A stretch of DNA of 64,000 bases from CAWJTV01 sp963845695 (lineage in GTDB: Bacteria > Planctomycetota > Planctomycetia > Isosphaerales > Isosphaeraceae), in contig CAWJTQ010000016.1 of assembly GCA_963845695.1 (NCBI GenBank), forward strand, positions 1-64,000, in the 5' to 3' direction. Positions 28,517-40,274 of this stretch are shown here, one piece after another (position 1 is the stretch's first letter; each line of letters begins with the position of its first letter). A program made the translations under genes and the position numbers. The notes below the pieces were generated by a model. The model was not told where the DNA came from. It worked only from the letters and a program-made list of their open reading frames with translations, and made no database searches.

Positions 28517-30352
28517 GCAAGAAGACCGCGCCCGAGCGGATCACGTTGACGATCGACCTCCATGAGTTGCCGACCGCGCAGCACCGCGCCGGCTTGGCGG
28601 GGCTCATCCTCCAAATCGATTCGATGGGTCCGGACGGCAATAAGAGGAATCCGAACCTCATCCCCGTCATTGAGGAGATCACGGCGACAACAGTCACGAT
28701 CACGTTCACCCGCGACTCGATGCAGGGGGTCTTCGACGACCTGTATGCCGCGGAACCCGTTGAGGTGACTGTCGCTAAGAAGTGGCCGGGTAAGGCCAAA
28801 CCCAAGCCAGGTGAGTTCTTCATCGAGAAGAAGGACCCCAAGACGGGAGAGGTGAAGCGGTCGCCGGGATTCTGCTATGACGTCGTTCAACCGCTTGGCA
28901 CATGTCTGAAGAGGCACCTCCAGGAGAGCGCCATGCCCTGGCTCGATCTCTGGCGGCAGATGGTTTGGTCGATTCCTCGGGGTGGCAATAACGTCCGGTC
29001 TCGCGCCCCGTTCGACGAGACGGCCGATCACAAACCCTGCGGCGAAGGATCTGCGGCCTGGGCACACATTCAGGCATTCTTAGAACTACGCGTGAAGTCT
29101 CAATTCAAAACGGAGTCGATCTCCGGAGCGCCTGATGATCGGGGCTCAGGCAGTCAATGCCGAGGCAGTCCCATTTTCGGGGCGTGTCGATCATAACCTC
29201 TTGCTCCATTTCTGGCAGATCGTCGTGCTGACTTTCGTGCCCCAGGAGGTCAATAAGAAGGACGCGAAGGTCGAACGGAAGGGCTACGTCCTGACAATAC
29301 CCGACGTCGCGGATCTCCTCAAATTCCGACGGGCATTCCCCGAAATCCTCGGGAGCCTAACCGCCAAGGACCCCAAACGCACGCCCAACGCAGCTCGGAT
29401 CGATCTCCCCGCTCAGGCTAACCTGGAAGTCCTTCGAAAGCTAAAAGGAGGAGAGAGTTCAGTGCCACTCAAGAAACGAGCCGAACGGGCCGTACGTGGC
29501 GACACGGGAAAGGGTGCGTTCCGGGGAAGCGTTCAGGCCCTCGCGACCGGAAAAGCCTTGAGGGAGGATTGGAGCGCGAGCGTCCGCGCGATCGAGTCGT
29601 ACCACATGCTGAAGCTCGGTAATAACGTCAAGATGCTTTCATTCGCACGCGTCTCCGACCGCCCTGGACTCGTCGACGACTATGAGCGCATCGAATCAAC
29701 CTTCCGCAATCCGTTGTTCCGGGCCACGCTCATGCAAGCCCTGATTCGAGATGAGCCCTGGCATACGGGAATGATCGAGTTGTTCGCCGAGTATCCCTCC
29801 CCTTTCTTTATCGAAGGGGACGACACCCCGAAGTACCTGCCCCGGTTCGGGCGCGACGCCAAGGACCAATTGCTCGCCTCTTATCAGGACATCCACGACA
29901 TGAAACTCAACGAGATGAACGAAGAGGACCGTCTGAAGCATCTGGGTGTCATTGCCCAGAGGTTGGTCAAGAAGTACGTCGACGGACGTGCCGAGGCAAA
30001 GACCGGGAAGAAGGTCAAGGACTTTCCCAAACGGCCCATCAAGGATCGGGAGGTCCGCGACTATCCTGAGGATTTCCGCGAGGCCCAGCAGCGCGTCTGT
30101 TCCGACGCCTTCCTGGCCATGCGTTCCCGCCACGATCAGGACTTCGTCGAGTTCTTCGCCGGCTCGATCTGCTCCGTCGCGCAGTTCCTACCGCCGGACG
30201 ACTTCCAATTCCTGATCCAAACCCTGATGACCAAGCCCGACCCCAACCCGGTGGGCCAAAAAGGCCTCTCCTGGGAGGACGTCAAGGCTGTGGCGATGAT
30301 CGCCGTTTCCGCCTGTTCGTTCCAGGTCCGTCCCCGCGACACCGAGAACTAA
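28513..30352 (+). CDS. cas8: Type I CRISPR Cascade large subunit, Cas8/Cmx8 (MYXAN); one frameshift
   Basis: Position and sequence fit Cmx8, the large Cascade subunit of the MYXAN group that recognises the PAM. The protein starts MSKKTAPERITLTIDLHELP at an ATG overlapping the cas3 stop. The frame shifts near 29130, after QAFLELRVKSQF. The second part includes FWQIVVLTFVPQEVNKKDAK, VRAIESYHMLKLGNNVKML and AQRLVKKYVDGRAEAKTGKK, and it ends before cas7. Cas8 proteins diverge strongly, so the assignment leans on gene order as well as sequence. Confidence 0.8.
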
Positions 30353-30363
30353 GGGAGCCCGTC

Positions 30364-31286
30364 GTGAACCTCTTTGCCACCGTCCTGACCTACCCGGCCC
30401 CCTCGGCCAACTACCGCGGCGAGAGCGAGGAGAACCGTTCGGTGATCCAGAAGATCACCTACGGCCGGTTCGAGTACCCGATCGTCTCGCCCGAGTCGAT
30501 GCGAAACGCCCTCCGCGAGATCCTTGCCTCGTACGGCCTACCGCACAACCGGACCCGGCTCAACGATGAGGATCAACTCGCTGTCAAGTTCGCCGACTAT
30601 CCCGACCCCGACAAGTACGTCGATGACTTTTTCTTCGGCTATCTCGTTGCCGCCGGTGGCAGCGACCGCAAGAAGATACAGGCCGCACTCACAGAGAAAG
30701 GCCGGGACGAGAAGGCCTTCCAGTTCAAGCGGGATTCCATCCTCCGGATGAATCTTGCCCGCGGAGTTGAGCCCTACCGCAACAACGCCGTCTTCACTCA
30801 GTCGCCTCTCACTTCCGCGGACAGCCCTTGGCAAAACGCCAAGACCTCAGCCCTCCTCCATCGTGAAACCGTCCTGACAGCCTTCCAGTACCCCTTCGCC
30901 CTGAACCTCGATGACTGCAAGGGCAAGGCGGACTGGACCAAGTCGCTCCTGAAGGCCATCGGTGAGCTCAACGGCGTCGCGGGCAACCATGCGAGAAGCT
31001 ATTACGAGATGGCCCCGGCCAGCATCGTTCTGAGGCTGACCAAGCAACTCGTCGCGGGTTACGACACCTACGGCTTCGACTCCTCAGGGAATTACCCCGA
31101 GGTCATCGAGGGATCCTCAAGGGGGACTACCCGGGCGGTGAGATCCACATCGGCGGAAAGATCGTCAAGGACATGGACCCGAAGCGCGTCGAGGAGCTCA
31201 AGGACAAAGGGGTGAGTATGGATCGTGACCCGCGAAAGCTCCTGGCGGCCGTCGGCGAGAAGGCTTTCCGGAAAAAGGGAGCGTGA
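30364..31286 (+). CDS. cas7: Cascade backbone subunit Cas7 (DevR/Cst2-like); one frameshift
   Basis: Cas7 polymerises along the crRNA. The GTG start at 30364 gives MNLFATVLTYPAPSANYRGE with the DevR-type core KITYGRFEYPIVSPESMRNALREIL, RNNAVFTQSPL and LHRETVLTAFQYPFALNL. Near 31110 an indel shifts the frame; the corrected end is ILKGDYPGGEIHIGGKIVKD to KAFRKKGA, stopping at 31284-31286. About 307 residues is normal. The end abuts the cas5 start. Confidence 0.87.
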
Positions 31287-31288
31287 CC

Positions 31289-32059
31289 ATGCTGCGTCTC
31301 TATGTCCAGGCGCCTTTTGCGGCGTTCCGCACCTTCACCGCGGGCTGGTATCGGCCGACCGCCGGGTTCATCACGCCTTCGGCTGCCTACGGTCTGGCAC
31401 TGAACCTCGCCGGGATCGAGACCCGACGCGATGATGGCCTGTCGCCCATGACCCTCACTCGCTTCAATCTGCCTCCGGCGCGGATCGCGCTGGGGGCAGA
31501 CCCCTGTAATCCCCATGGGCCGCATCCCACGGTCCACACCGTGTTCCAGCAGCTTCACAACTATCCAGTAGGTACGTCGGGCAAGGAACGGAAGGAGGAT
31601 GCAAAGGGGAACAAGTACAACATCACTCCGGTCCGGCGGGAGTTCCTCGCGGATCTTCGCGCTTACATCTGCCTCGATTTCTTTGAGGAACCGACAATCG
31701 AAGATAGGATTCGGCGAGGGATAAGCGGCGAATCGACGAGTTCCGGGGATCGGTACGGATTACCGTTCCTTGGCGACAACTCCTTCCTGATCGACCGGAT
31801 CGAAGTGCGCGAGGAGCCCGTTGAGGCTCTCTGGTATCGGCGACTTGGCCCGGACACGCAACCGGGAGTCGTCCCTCGCACGACTCGGCTCACGATCTGG
31901 ATCGACCGTTCGGATATGTCCAAGACGAACTCCGCCCTTTTCGCGCCGGACGACAATCCTTCCCAGGACAGCGAGGATCCCTCGTGGTCGGCTTGGACGA
32001 CGATCGAGCCGCCGATTGAACCAACGCCACCTGGGAAGACCAAGGGGAAGAAAGGATGA
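31289..32059 (+). CDS. cas5: Cascade subunit Cas5 (Cmx5/DevS-like)
   Basis: Cas5 caps the 5' handle of the crRNA in Cascade. The protein begins MLRLYVQAPFAAFRTFTAGWYRPTA, the typical RAMP-fold start of the DevS/Cmx5 group, with PSAAYGLALNLAGIE next and a long basic tail (PTPPGKTKGKKG). A GTG six bases upstream overlaps the cas7 stop and is an alternative start. The frame is intact. Homologues in Myxococcus (devS) are part of a developmental operon. Confidence 0.88.
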   Translation: MLRLYVQAPFAAFRTFTAGWYRPTAGFITPSAAYGLALNLAGIETRRDDGLSPMTLTRFNLPPARIALGADPCNPHGPHPTVHTVFQQLHNYPVGTSGKERKEDAKGNKYNITPVRREFLADLRAYICLDFFEEPTIEDRIRRGISGESTSSGDRYGLPFLGDNSFLIDRIEVREEPVEALWYRRLGPDTQPGVVPRTTRLTIWIDRSDMSKTNSALFAPDDNPSQDSEDPSWSAWTTIEPPIEPTPPGKTKGKKG

Positions 32060-32062
32060 CAG

Positions 32063-33723
32063 ATGACGATCGAGAGCCACGAGCCTCAGCTACGGATCAT
32101 CGCCCTCCATGACCTGAGCTACTGTCACCGATTGTTCTACCTGACAGAGGTCGAGAGACCTCCAGGCGCCGAATGACTTGATCTACGCCGGTCGCGAGCT
32201 GCACGCCTCGCTCGCGGCCGACGAGGAGGGCGAGCAGACTCAGCTCGAGCTGGCCGACCCGGAGCTGGGGCTCTTCGGCAAGGTCGACGCGATCCGGCGC
32301 CGGGACGGGTCGCATTCTGCCTTACGAACACAAGCGGGGCCGTTGCCGGCGCGGCGACAACGGCCCGGAAGCCTGGCCGTCGGACCGCCTCCAGGTGATC
32401 GCCTATGCCGCGCTGATCGCGTCGAGCACCGGCCAGCCCGTCGCCGAGGGGCGCATCCGCTATCACGCCGACAACGTCACCGTCCGGGTGCCCTTCGACG
32501 ACGCGGCGCGGGCGGAGCTGGCCGAGGCCATCGCCACGGCGCGGCGGTTGCGCGAGACGACCGAACGGCCGCCGGTCACCGAGAACGAACGGCTCTGCGT
32601 CCGCTGCTCGCTGGCGCCGGTCTGCCTGCCCGAGGAGGTCCGCCAGGCCGAGCGACCCCGAGCACGAACCGCTGCGGCTGTTTCCTCCCGACCGCGACGG
32701 CACCAGCCTCCACGTCTTGAACCCCGGCGCGACGGTCGGGCGGAGCGGCGAGGCGATCGTCGTCCGCTACCCCGACGACGCGCCCGAGTCCCGCAACCCG
32801 ATCCGCGAGCTCGATGCCGTCCTGCTCCACGGGTATGTCCAGATCACGACCCAGGCGCTCAATCTCTGTCATCGACCACGACGTCGCCGTGCACTGGCTG
32901 ACCACCTCGGGCCGGTACATCGACCAGCGCCGCGGACCAGCGCCGGCCAGGTCCAGCGGCGGGTGCGGCAGTACCGCGCCCTGGCCGACGAGGCGACCTG
33001 CCTGCGCCTGGCCAAGGCGCTGGTCCGCGCCAAGGTCGAGGGCCAGCACCGGTACCTGCTCCGCGGCCTCGCGGGGCGATGAGGAGTCGCGCGACGCCAT
33101 GCTGCCGCACCTGGTCCCGCTCCGCTCGGCCCTGGCGTCGATCGATGCGGCCGACGAACCGCGACTAGCCTCCGCGGCCTGGAGGGCTCGGCGGCCGTCG
33201 GCTACTTCCGCGGCCTGGCGCGGCTGATCAACCCGACGGTGCCCGAGTCGCTGCATTATTCCGACCCGGAGCCGCCGGCCGCCGGTGGATCGGTTCAACG
33301 CGGTCCTGAGCTTCGGCTACGGACTTCTCCACACGGCCGTGACGCGGGCCATCCTGGCGGCGGGCCTGGAGCCGTCGCTGGGCTTCTTCCACACGCCCCG
33401 CAGCGCGGCGCTATCCGCTGGTCCTCGACCTGATGGAGCTCTTCCGCGTGCCGCTCTGGGACATGGTCCTGATCGGCTCGCTGAACCGCAACCAGTGGGA
33501 CCCGGACGCCGACTTCGTCGCGACCAAGGCCAAGGTCTGGCTCTCCGACGCGGGGCGGAAGAAGGCGATCGGCCTGTTCGAGGCCCGGCTCGACGAGACC
33601 TGGAAGCACCCGGTCGTCGGCTACTCGCTGTCCTACGCCCGGACGATCGAGCTGGAGGCCCGGCTGCTGGAGAAGGAGTGGACCGGCGAGCCGGGGCTGT
33701 TCGCCCGGATGAGGCTCCGCTGA
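32063..33723 (+). CDS. cas4-cas1: Cas4-Cas1 fusion, adaptation nuclease/integrase (many frameshifts)
   Basis: The Cas4 half trims prespacers and selects PAMs; Cas1 integrates spacers. The Cas4 part starts HEPQLRIIALHDLSYCHRLF (first Fe-S Cys) and continues APNDLIYAGRELHASL, PYEHKRGRCRRG (nuclease Lys) and NERLCVRCSLAPVCLPEE with the remaining cysteines. The Cas1 part has LHVLNPGATVGRSGEAIVV, RGLEGSAAVGYFRGL (catalytic Glu), LGFFHTPRS (catalytic His) and LVLDLMELFRVPLWDMV (catalytic acid). Roughly eight or nine indels occur in 1.66 kb, a higher density than in the other cas genes, yet all catalytic blocks survive. Confidence 0.87.
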
Positions 33724-33774
33724 ACGGCACCGACGACGGGACGAGAACGGCGGAAGCACGGGGAGATTCGCCGC

Positions 33775-34073
33775 GTGAGCGATTCCAAATGGTGGCTGGT
33801 CTGTTATGATGTCCGGGACCCGACACGGCTCCGTCGCGCGGCGAAGATCCTGGAAGGGACCGGCCAGCGGATGCAATACTCGGTCTTCCGCTGCTGGATG
33901 AGTCGGCGCAGATGCAGCGCCTGCGATGGGAGCTGACCGAGGTGCTGAAGCCTGAAGACGACGTCCTGATGATCCCGCTCTGCTCGCGGTGCGTGGAAGG
34001 CATGGAGACGACCCACTCGGCCAGCAACGTCCCGGACTGGCCCGATGCTCCGGAGCCCTTCCGCGTGGTTTGA
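33775..34073 (+). CDS. cas2: CRISPR-associated Cas2 (one frameshift)
   Basis: Cas2 dimerises and bridges Cas1 dimers in spacer integration. The GTG start gives SDSKWWLVCYDVRDPTRLRR with the conserved Y-D-V-R-D, then GTGQRMQYSVFRC. A net one-base loss follows; the next frame gives LDESAQMQRLRWELTEVLKP, DDVLMIPLCSRCVEGM and ends VPDWPDAPEPFRVV. The size (about 99 residues) and the C-terminal P-F-R-V-V fit MYXAN Cas2. Its stop overlaps the pseudo-repeat. Confidence 0.9.
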
Positions 34074-34107
34074 TGCCCGCCCTGTGATGCCGAGAAGCAT
34101 TCAGCAG
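34073..34107 (+). repeat. Degenerate CRISPR pseudo-repeat at the cas2 stop codon
   Basis: Aligned to the array repeat, this 35-mer matches 27 of 36 positions, with an uninterrupted 13-base match (CTGTGATGCCGA plus flank). The GATGC/GCATT arms keep the repeat hairpin while the arm sequence changes, so pairing is conserved by compensating substitutions. The end reads CAGCAG instead of GAGCAC. It lies 283 bases before the first true repeat, in the same orientation. It could be a crRNA-like regulatory RNA or a relic repeat. Confidence 0.7.
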
Positions 34108-34390
34108 AGCGAACCGCGTCGCCCACGCCGGGGATTCAAGCACCTGGCGGCTGTCGCGCGGCTTTCCGCGATTCGTTGTCTCTAACTCGTTTTGTCCCTT
34201 CAAGATAAGGCTCATTGGCAATTCGGAAGGTCCATGATTGATTGTAACTTGAAGGATCATGGACGGTTACGACGTGAAGGATTCACCCGGCGGCCCGACA
34301 CCCGATTCCTAACGCTAGGATGCGATGACCCCCTTGAAAAGCGTCGTCGCAACCTGTTGTGAATAGCGATGACGGTTAGGAGCGGGGCGA
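34108..34390 (+). promoter_or_regulatory. CRISPR leader region
   Basis: The leader is the gap between cas2 and the first repeat. It is less GC-rich than its surroundings, holds no gene, and contains a perfect 8-bp inverted repeat, TCCATGAT (34231-34238) and ATCATGGA (34256-34263), 17 bases apart. Plus-strand transcription is inferred from the repeat hairpin and cas gene direction. No clear -35/-10 pair is assigned. Confidence 0.6.
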
Positions 34391-37300
34391 GTGCCGACCT
34401 CTGTGATGCCGAAAGGCGTTGAGCACAGCCTGATCGCGGACGGTGCCGATCTGCACGAGTCGCGCGTGCCGACCTCTGTGATGCCGAAAGGCGTTGAGCA
34501 CCAGTGCGGCGTCACGGTTCGCCAGGCCGACTGCGCATGCGTGCCGACCTCTGTGATGCCGAAAGGCGTTGAGCACCTGCGATCTGCGGTCAGCGGACTC
34601 GTCGACGTCGGCAGTGCCGACCTCTGTGATGCCGAAAGGCGTTGAGCACACGTCGCGATCGCGGCCGTCGCCGACGCAGGCGTCGCGTGCCGACCTCTGT
34701 GATGCCGAAAGGCGTTGAGCACCAGTGCGCTACTGGCATGGCGTCGGCCGACTGCGACTGTGCCGACCTCTGTGATGCCGAAAGGCGTTGAGCACTCGGA
34801 CCGGCACGACGTCACGGTCGCGGCTCGACAGCGTGCCGACCTCTGTGATGCCGAAAGGCGTTGAGCACCCGTCGACGGACTGCCGGACGCCGAGCAGCTC
34901 GACCCGGTGCCGACCTCTGTGATGCCGAAAGGCGTTGAGCACATATCCGGACAGAGCTGGAGATCGATCCGTGACGACGTGCCGACCTCTGTGATGCCGA
35001 AAGGCGTTGAGCACGCTCGTCCGGGCCGTTCGTCGGCGCGTCGCGGAACTGCGTGCCGACCTCTGTGATGCCGAAAGGCGTTGAGCACATCGAATCGCGA
35101 GCCTTGACGGCATCCTGGCGACACGAGTGCCGACCTCTGTGATGCCGAAAGGCGTTGAGCACATCGCCAGAGCTCGACGAGCCGCCGGCGCCGCGTCGTG
35201 CCGACCTCTGTGATGCCGAAAGGCGTTGAGCACCGATCCGCGAGCTCGATCGCTGGGCATCGGCCTGGATGTGCCGACCTCTGTGATGCCGAAAGGCGTT
35301 GAGCACGCTGAGCGGCATGCCTCGATCGGCATGACGATCCGCGCTGTGCCGACCTCTGTGATGCCGAAAGGCGTTGAGCACACGGTGCGCTGTCGAGACG
35401 GTTCGCATGCACGCAGCGGCGTGCCGACCTCTGTGATGCCGAAAGGCGTTGAGCACGCTCGTCGGCGACGCGATCCGCGTCAGCGGAATCCGCTGTGCCG
35501 ACCTCTGTGATGCCGAAAGGCGTTGAGCACCTGCCGTGGCAGCGAGCCGAACGTCGCGACTGCGTCGTGCCGACCTCTGTGATGCCGAAAGGCGTTGAGC
35601 ACTGCGATCGCGGCTTCGGGCCGCACGGCGCGATCGCCGTGCCGACCTCTGTGATGCCGAAAGGCGTTGAGCACACCTCGGCCGCATCGCGTTCGCCCAG
35701 GCGTCGACGGTGCCGACCTCTGTGATGCCGAAAGGCGTTGAGCACTCGCCCAGCGTCAGCGTGATGGCGGGCGTCGTGCGCGTGCCGACCTCTGTGATGC
35801 CGAAAGGCGTTGAGCACATGATCGAGGCCCCGCCGGCCGATCCCCGAGCCTCCGGTGCCGACCTCTGTGATGCCGAAAGGCGTTGAGCACGCGGATCACG
35901 CGTCGACGCTCTGCGTCGGTACATCGCGTGCCGACCTCTGTGATGCCGAAAGGCGTTGAGCACATCCTGGCGGTCGAGCACCTGCATGGCCGACTCGACA
36001 TGTGCCGACCTCTGTGATGCCGAAAGGCGTTGAGCACGCTGGTCGCACGTTCAAGGTCGTCGCGCTGGGAGCGTGCCGACCTCTGTGATGCCGAAAGGCG
36101 TTGAGCACACTGACGCCGGCACCGCGATGCCGGTCGCCGTGATCGTGCCGACCTCTGTGATGCCGAAAGGCGTTGAGCACCATGTATGCGACTACTGGCA
36201 CGAGTCGGCACAGTGACTGGTGCCGACCTCTGTGATGCCGAAAGGCGTTGAGCACTGATCCGAGCCGCGCGACGTTCGCTCGTCTGTGGCCATGTGCCGA
36301 CCTCTGTGATGCCGAAAGGCGTTGAGCACGATCAGCCGTCCGTCAGGATGCAATGCGTCGAGGTTACGTGCCGACCTCTGTGATGCCGAAAGGCGTTGAG
36401 CACCGCGCAACGTGCCAGTGCGAAGACATCGGATGGCTCAAGTGCCGACCTCTGTGATGCCGAAAGGCGTTGAGCACCTCGCGTCGGACTCGAGTGGCAA
36501 GCCGCCGCTCGATGTGCCGACCTCTGTGATGCCGAAAGGCGTTGAGCACATCGCGACGAGCGACATCCGGCGGCTGATCCGTCGCCGGGTGCCGACCTCT
36601 GTGATGCCGAAAGGCGTTGAGCACCGTTCGGTCATCGTCGACCCGGCTCTGCGTAGCAGTTGTGCCGACCTCTGTGATGCCGAAAGGCGTTGAGCACCCG
36701 CTCGCGCCGAAGCCACCCGCCAAGCCCGCCGGCGTGCCGACCTCTGTGATGCCGAAAGGCGTTGAGCACCCCGATCTGCGACGCTTCAGCGACTCGACGA
36801 CCGCCGAGTGCCGACCTCTGTGATGCCGAAAGGCGTTGAGCACTTGTCCGAGCGATCGCAGCGTCAGCCGTCGGTCGCTGACGTGCCGACCTCTGTGATG
36901 CCGAAAGGCGTTGAGCACGACTGGCGACGGCGACGCGGCGGTCGCGGCCGATTCGGTGCCGACCTCTGTGATGCCGAAAGGCGTTGAGCACTCGCGGGTC
37001 GCCCGGAACTGGTCGAACCGCCGCCAGCCGTGCCGACCTCTGTGATGCCGAAAGGCGTTGAGCACGCGAGCGGCTCGAGAGCCAGCGGCCAGCGCAGTCC
37101 GAGTGCCGACCTCTGTGATGCCGAAAGGCGTTGAGCACCAGCATCGAGCGCCGGAGCTGTGCCGAGGCACTCGCTTGTGCCGACCTCTGTGATGCCGAAA
37201 GGCGTTGAGCACTACCTGCTTGGGCCGTTGGATCGCCCAGCGGCTCGACGTGCCGACCTCTGTGATGCCGAAAGGCGTTGAGCACCCAGCGGGCGTCGAT

Positions 37301-40274
37301 GATGGAGCGGTGGCGATCGACGTGCCGACCTCTGTGATGCCGAAAGGCGTTGAGCACCTGAAGCTGGCATCGGTGCCGCTCGACGCCGAGACGCGTGCCG
37401 ACCTCTGTGATGCCGAAAGGCGTTGAGCACGTCACGCGATCGACGCGCTCGCGGTCGCTTCCGGCCGGTGCCGACCTCTGTGATGCCGAAAGGCGTTGAG
37501 CACATCTCGAGCTCGCCGGCGATGATGGTGCAGGCTGCGGCGTGCCGACCTCTGTGATGCCGAAAGGCGTTGAGCACTTCGACGGCGTTGAGCGCATGCG
37601 GAACCGAATCGCGTGCCGACCTCTGTGATGCCGAAAGGCGTTGAGCACAGAAGGCATCGACGGCAGGCGCTCGGCGAAGCCGATCGTGCCGACCTCTGTG
37701 ATGCCGAAAGGCGTTGAGCACCACGCCCAGGAGTCCGAAGCCACGCCGACACGGCGCCAGTGCCGACCTCTGTGATGCCGAAAGGCGTTGAGCACCCGAC
37801 TCATAACCAAGCTTTATAGCCAGATTGACGCGTGCCGACCTCTGTGATGCCGAAAGGCGTTGAGCACTTCTTGAGACCGGCTCTGCGGTGGGCCTCATGG
37901 CGATGAGTGCCGACCTCTGTGATGCCGAAAGGCGTTGAGCACAGAAATGAGTGCCGTTCAGCCGGACCAGTGGCTCCTGGTGCCGACCTCTGTGATGCCG
38001 AAAGGCGTTGAGCACGCACAGATGAAGATGCAGATGACGAGTCAGCATCTGGGTGCCGACCTCTGTGATGCCGAAAGGCGTTGAGCACACGGCGCACGGG
38101 CATACTGCTTGTCAACGACCGCCACCGTGCCGACCTCTGTGATGCCGAAAGGCGTTGAGCACCGACTACCGGAGTCGGTGTTGCTACGTGCCGACCCCGT
38201 GCCGACCTCTGTGATGCCGAAAGGCGTTGAGCACGGTCTATAGCGATCCACCGTGGAACGCCGGACATCTCGTGCCGACCTCTGTGATGCCGAAAGGCGT
38301 TGAGCACCTTGAGCCGCGCGTCTCGTGCGTCGAGCAGTCCACGTGCCGACCTCTGTGATGCCGAAAGGCGTTGAGCACACGGTCGGCATGGTCGACTCGG
38401 TCAGTCTCCTGCCTGGTGCCGACCTCTGTGATGCCGAAAGGCGTTGAGCACACGTACGAGCCCGGTCTCCGCCATCCCGGGGAACAGGTGCCGACCTCTG
38501 TGATGCCGAAAGGCGTTGAGCACACTGAAGTTTACGGCTATCTTGCCACGCCATGGCCTGTGCCGACCTCTGTGATGCCGAAAGGCGTTGAGCACATTCG
38601 CGCAACGCCACGACCGGCGCATGCAGTGCCGTCGTGCCGACCTCTGTGATGCCGAAAGGCGTTGAGCACTCTGCACTTGTCGCGCCGACGCGCTGCCGGA
38701 CTCGAGCTGTGCCGACCTCTGTGATGCCGAAAGGCGTTGAGCACCCGGCGACGCGGTCGCGATCGACCGCGTGCCAGCTCAGTGCCGACCTCTGTGATGC
38801 CGAAAGGCGTTGAGCACCGTCGATCTGTGCGGCCGACGAGCGACTCGCGTGCGACGGCGTGCCGACCTCTGTGATGCCGAAAGGCGTTGAGCACGATGCG
38901 CACTGCCGTGCAGCGTGCCGCACGTCGCTGGCGTGCCGACCTCTGTGATGCCGAAAGGCGTTGAGCACCAGATCGTGCAGCTGCCGGTCTGGAGCCGACG
39001 TCACAGTGCCGACCTCTGTGATGCCGAAAGGCGTTGAGCACCGATCGTGCACGGCCAGACGGCTTCGGCGAGATCGCGCGTGCCGACCTCTGTGATGCCG
39101 AAAGGCGTTGAGCACCTGACTCGCCGGCCGCCGAGCTCGCGACGCACCATCGTGCCGACCTCTGTGATGCCGAAAGGCGTTGAGCACTCCGGACGACCGT
39201 CGCGACGCCGACCGGCCAGTCGTCGTGCCGACCTCTGTGATGCCGAAAGGCGTTGAGCACTCGACGACGGTCAGCGGTGTACTCGACGAGCCAGCTGGTG
39301 CCGACCTCTGTGATGCCGAAAGGCGTTGAGCACTGAGCCATCGAGCCAGCTGGCTGACGTCCACGCGAGTGCCGACCTCTGTGATGCCGAAAGGCGTTGA
39401 GCACAATGCAGGACGGCGGCAGCCGGTCGACCGAAGCTGATGTGCCGACCTCTGTGATGCCGAAAGGCGTTGAGCACGCTCAGGATGCCGACGCGGTCCG
39501 GCCCGTGGAAGGAGTGCCGACCTCTGTGATGCCGAAAGGCGTTGAGCACCCACTGGCGGCCGAGCTCGGCCTCCGACGAGGGCGGCGTGCCGACCTCTGT
39601 GATGCCGAAAGGCGTTGAGCACATGCCTGCGTCCCTGCGTCAGCCGGAGGCGCGGTCGATGTGCCGACCTCTGTGATGCCGAAAGGCGTTGAGCACGCAG
39701 GTCTGGCCGATCGACCTCGTGCCCGATGCGGCCAGTGCCGACCTCTGTGATGCCGAAAGGCGTTGAGCACGACTGATCACCGGCGATGCCGATTCGAGGA
39801 GCGGGATCGTGCCGACCTCTGTGATGCCGAAAGGCGTTGAGCACCCGAAGCGTCGTGAGCGGCCATGGCAGCGCAACCCGCGTGCCGACCTCTGTGATGC
39901 CGAAAGGCGTTGAGCACGAAAAGCACGGGATCACGACGTCGGTACTGATGACGTGCCGACCTCTGTGATGCCGAAAGGCGTTGAGCACCGGTCCCGCTCC
40001 AGCACGACGGGTCCTGATGGCCCAGTGCCGACCTCTGTGATGCCGAAAGGCGTTGAGCACTCGAACTGGTCGATGGTAGACGCCGATGCCCGACTGGTGC
40101 CGACCTCTGTGATGCCGAAAGGCGTTGAGCACCACCGGGCACGTGCAGCAACGACAGCCGCACTCGGGTGCCGACCTCTGTGATGCCGAAAGGCGTTGAG
40201 CACTTCGCACAGGCTCCAGACCCGGATACCCGAGACCAGTGCCGACCTCTGTGATGCCGAAAGGCGTTGAGCAC
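34391..40274 (+). CRISPR. CRISPR array, 81 repeats of 36 bp and 80 spacers
   Basis: I located 81 repeat starts, from 34391 to 40239, with spacers of 35-39 bases. Each repeat begins GTGCCGACCTCTGTG and ends GGCGTTGAGCAC, and all copies look identical, including the last one. Within the repeat, GATGCC-GAAA-GGCGTT can form a hairpin closed by a GNRA tetraloop; cleavage after it would leave an 8-base handle, TTGAGCAC. That sets the transcribed strand as plus, the same as the cas genes. The first two spacers (leader-proximal, newest) are 39 bases. A few spacers near 37.8-38.1 kb are less GC-rich, suggesting a different donor. Confidence 0.98.
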
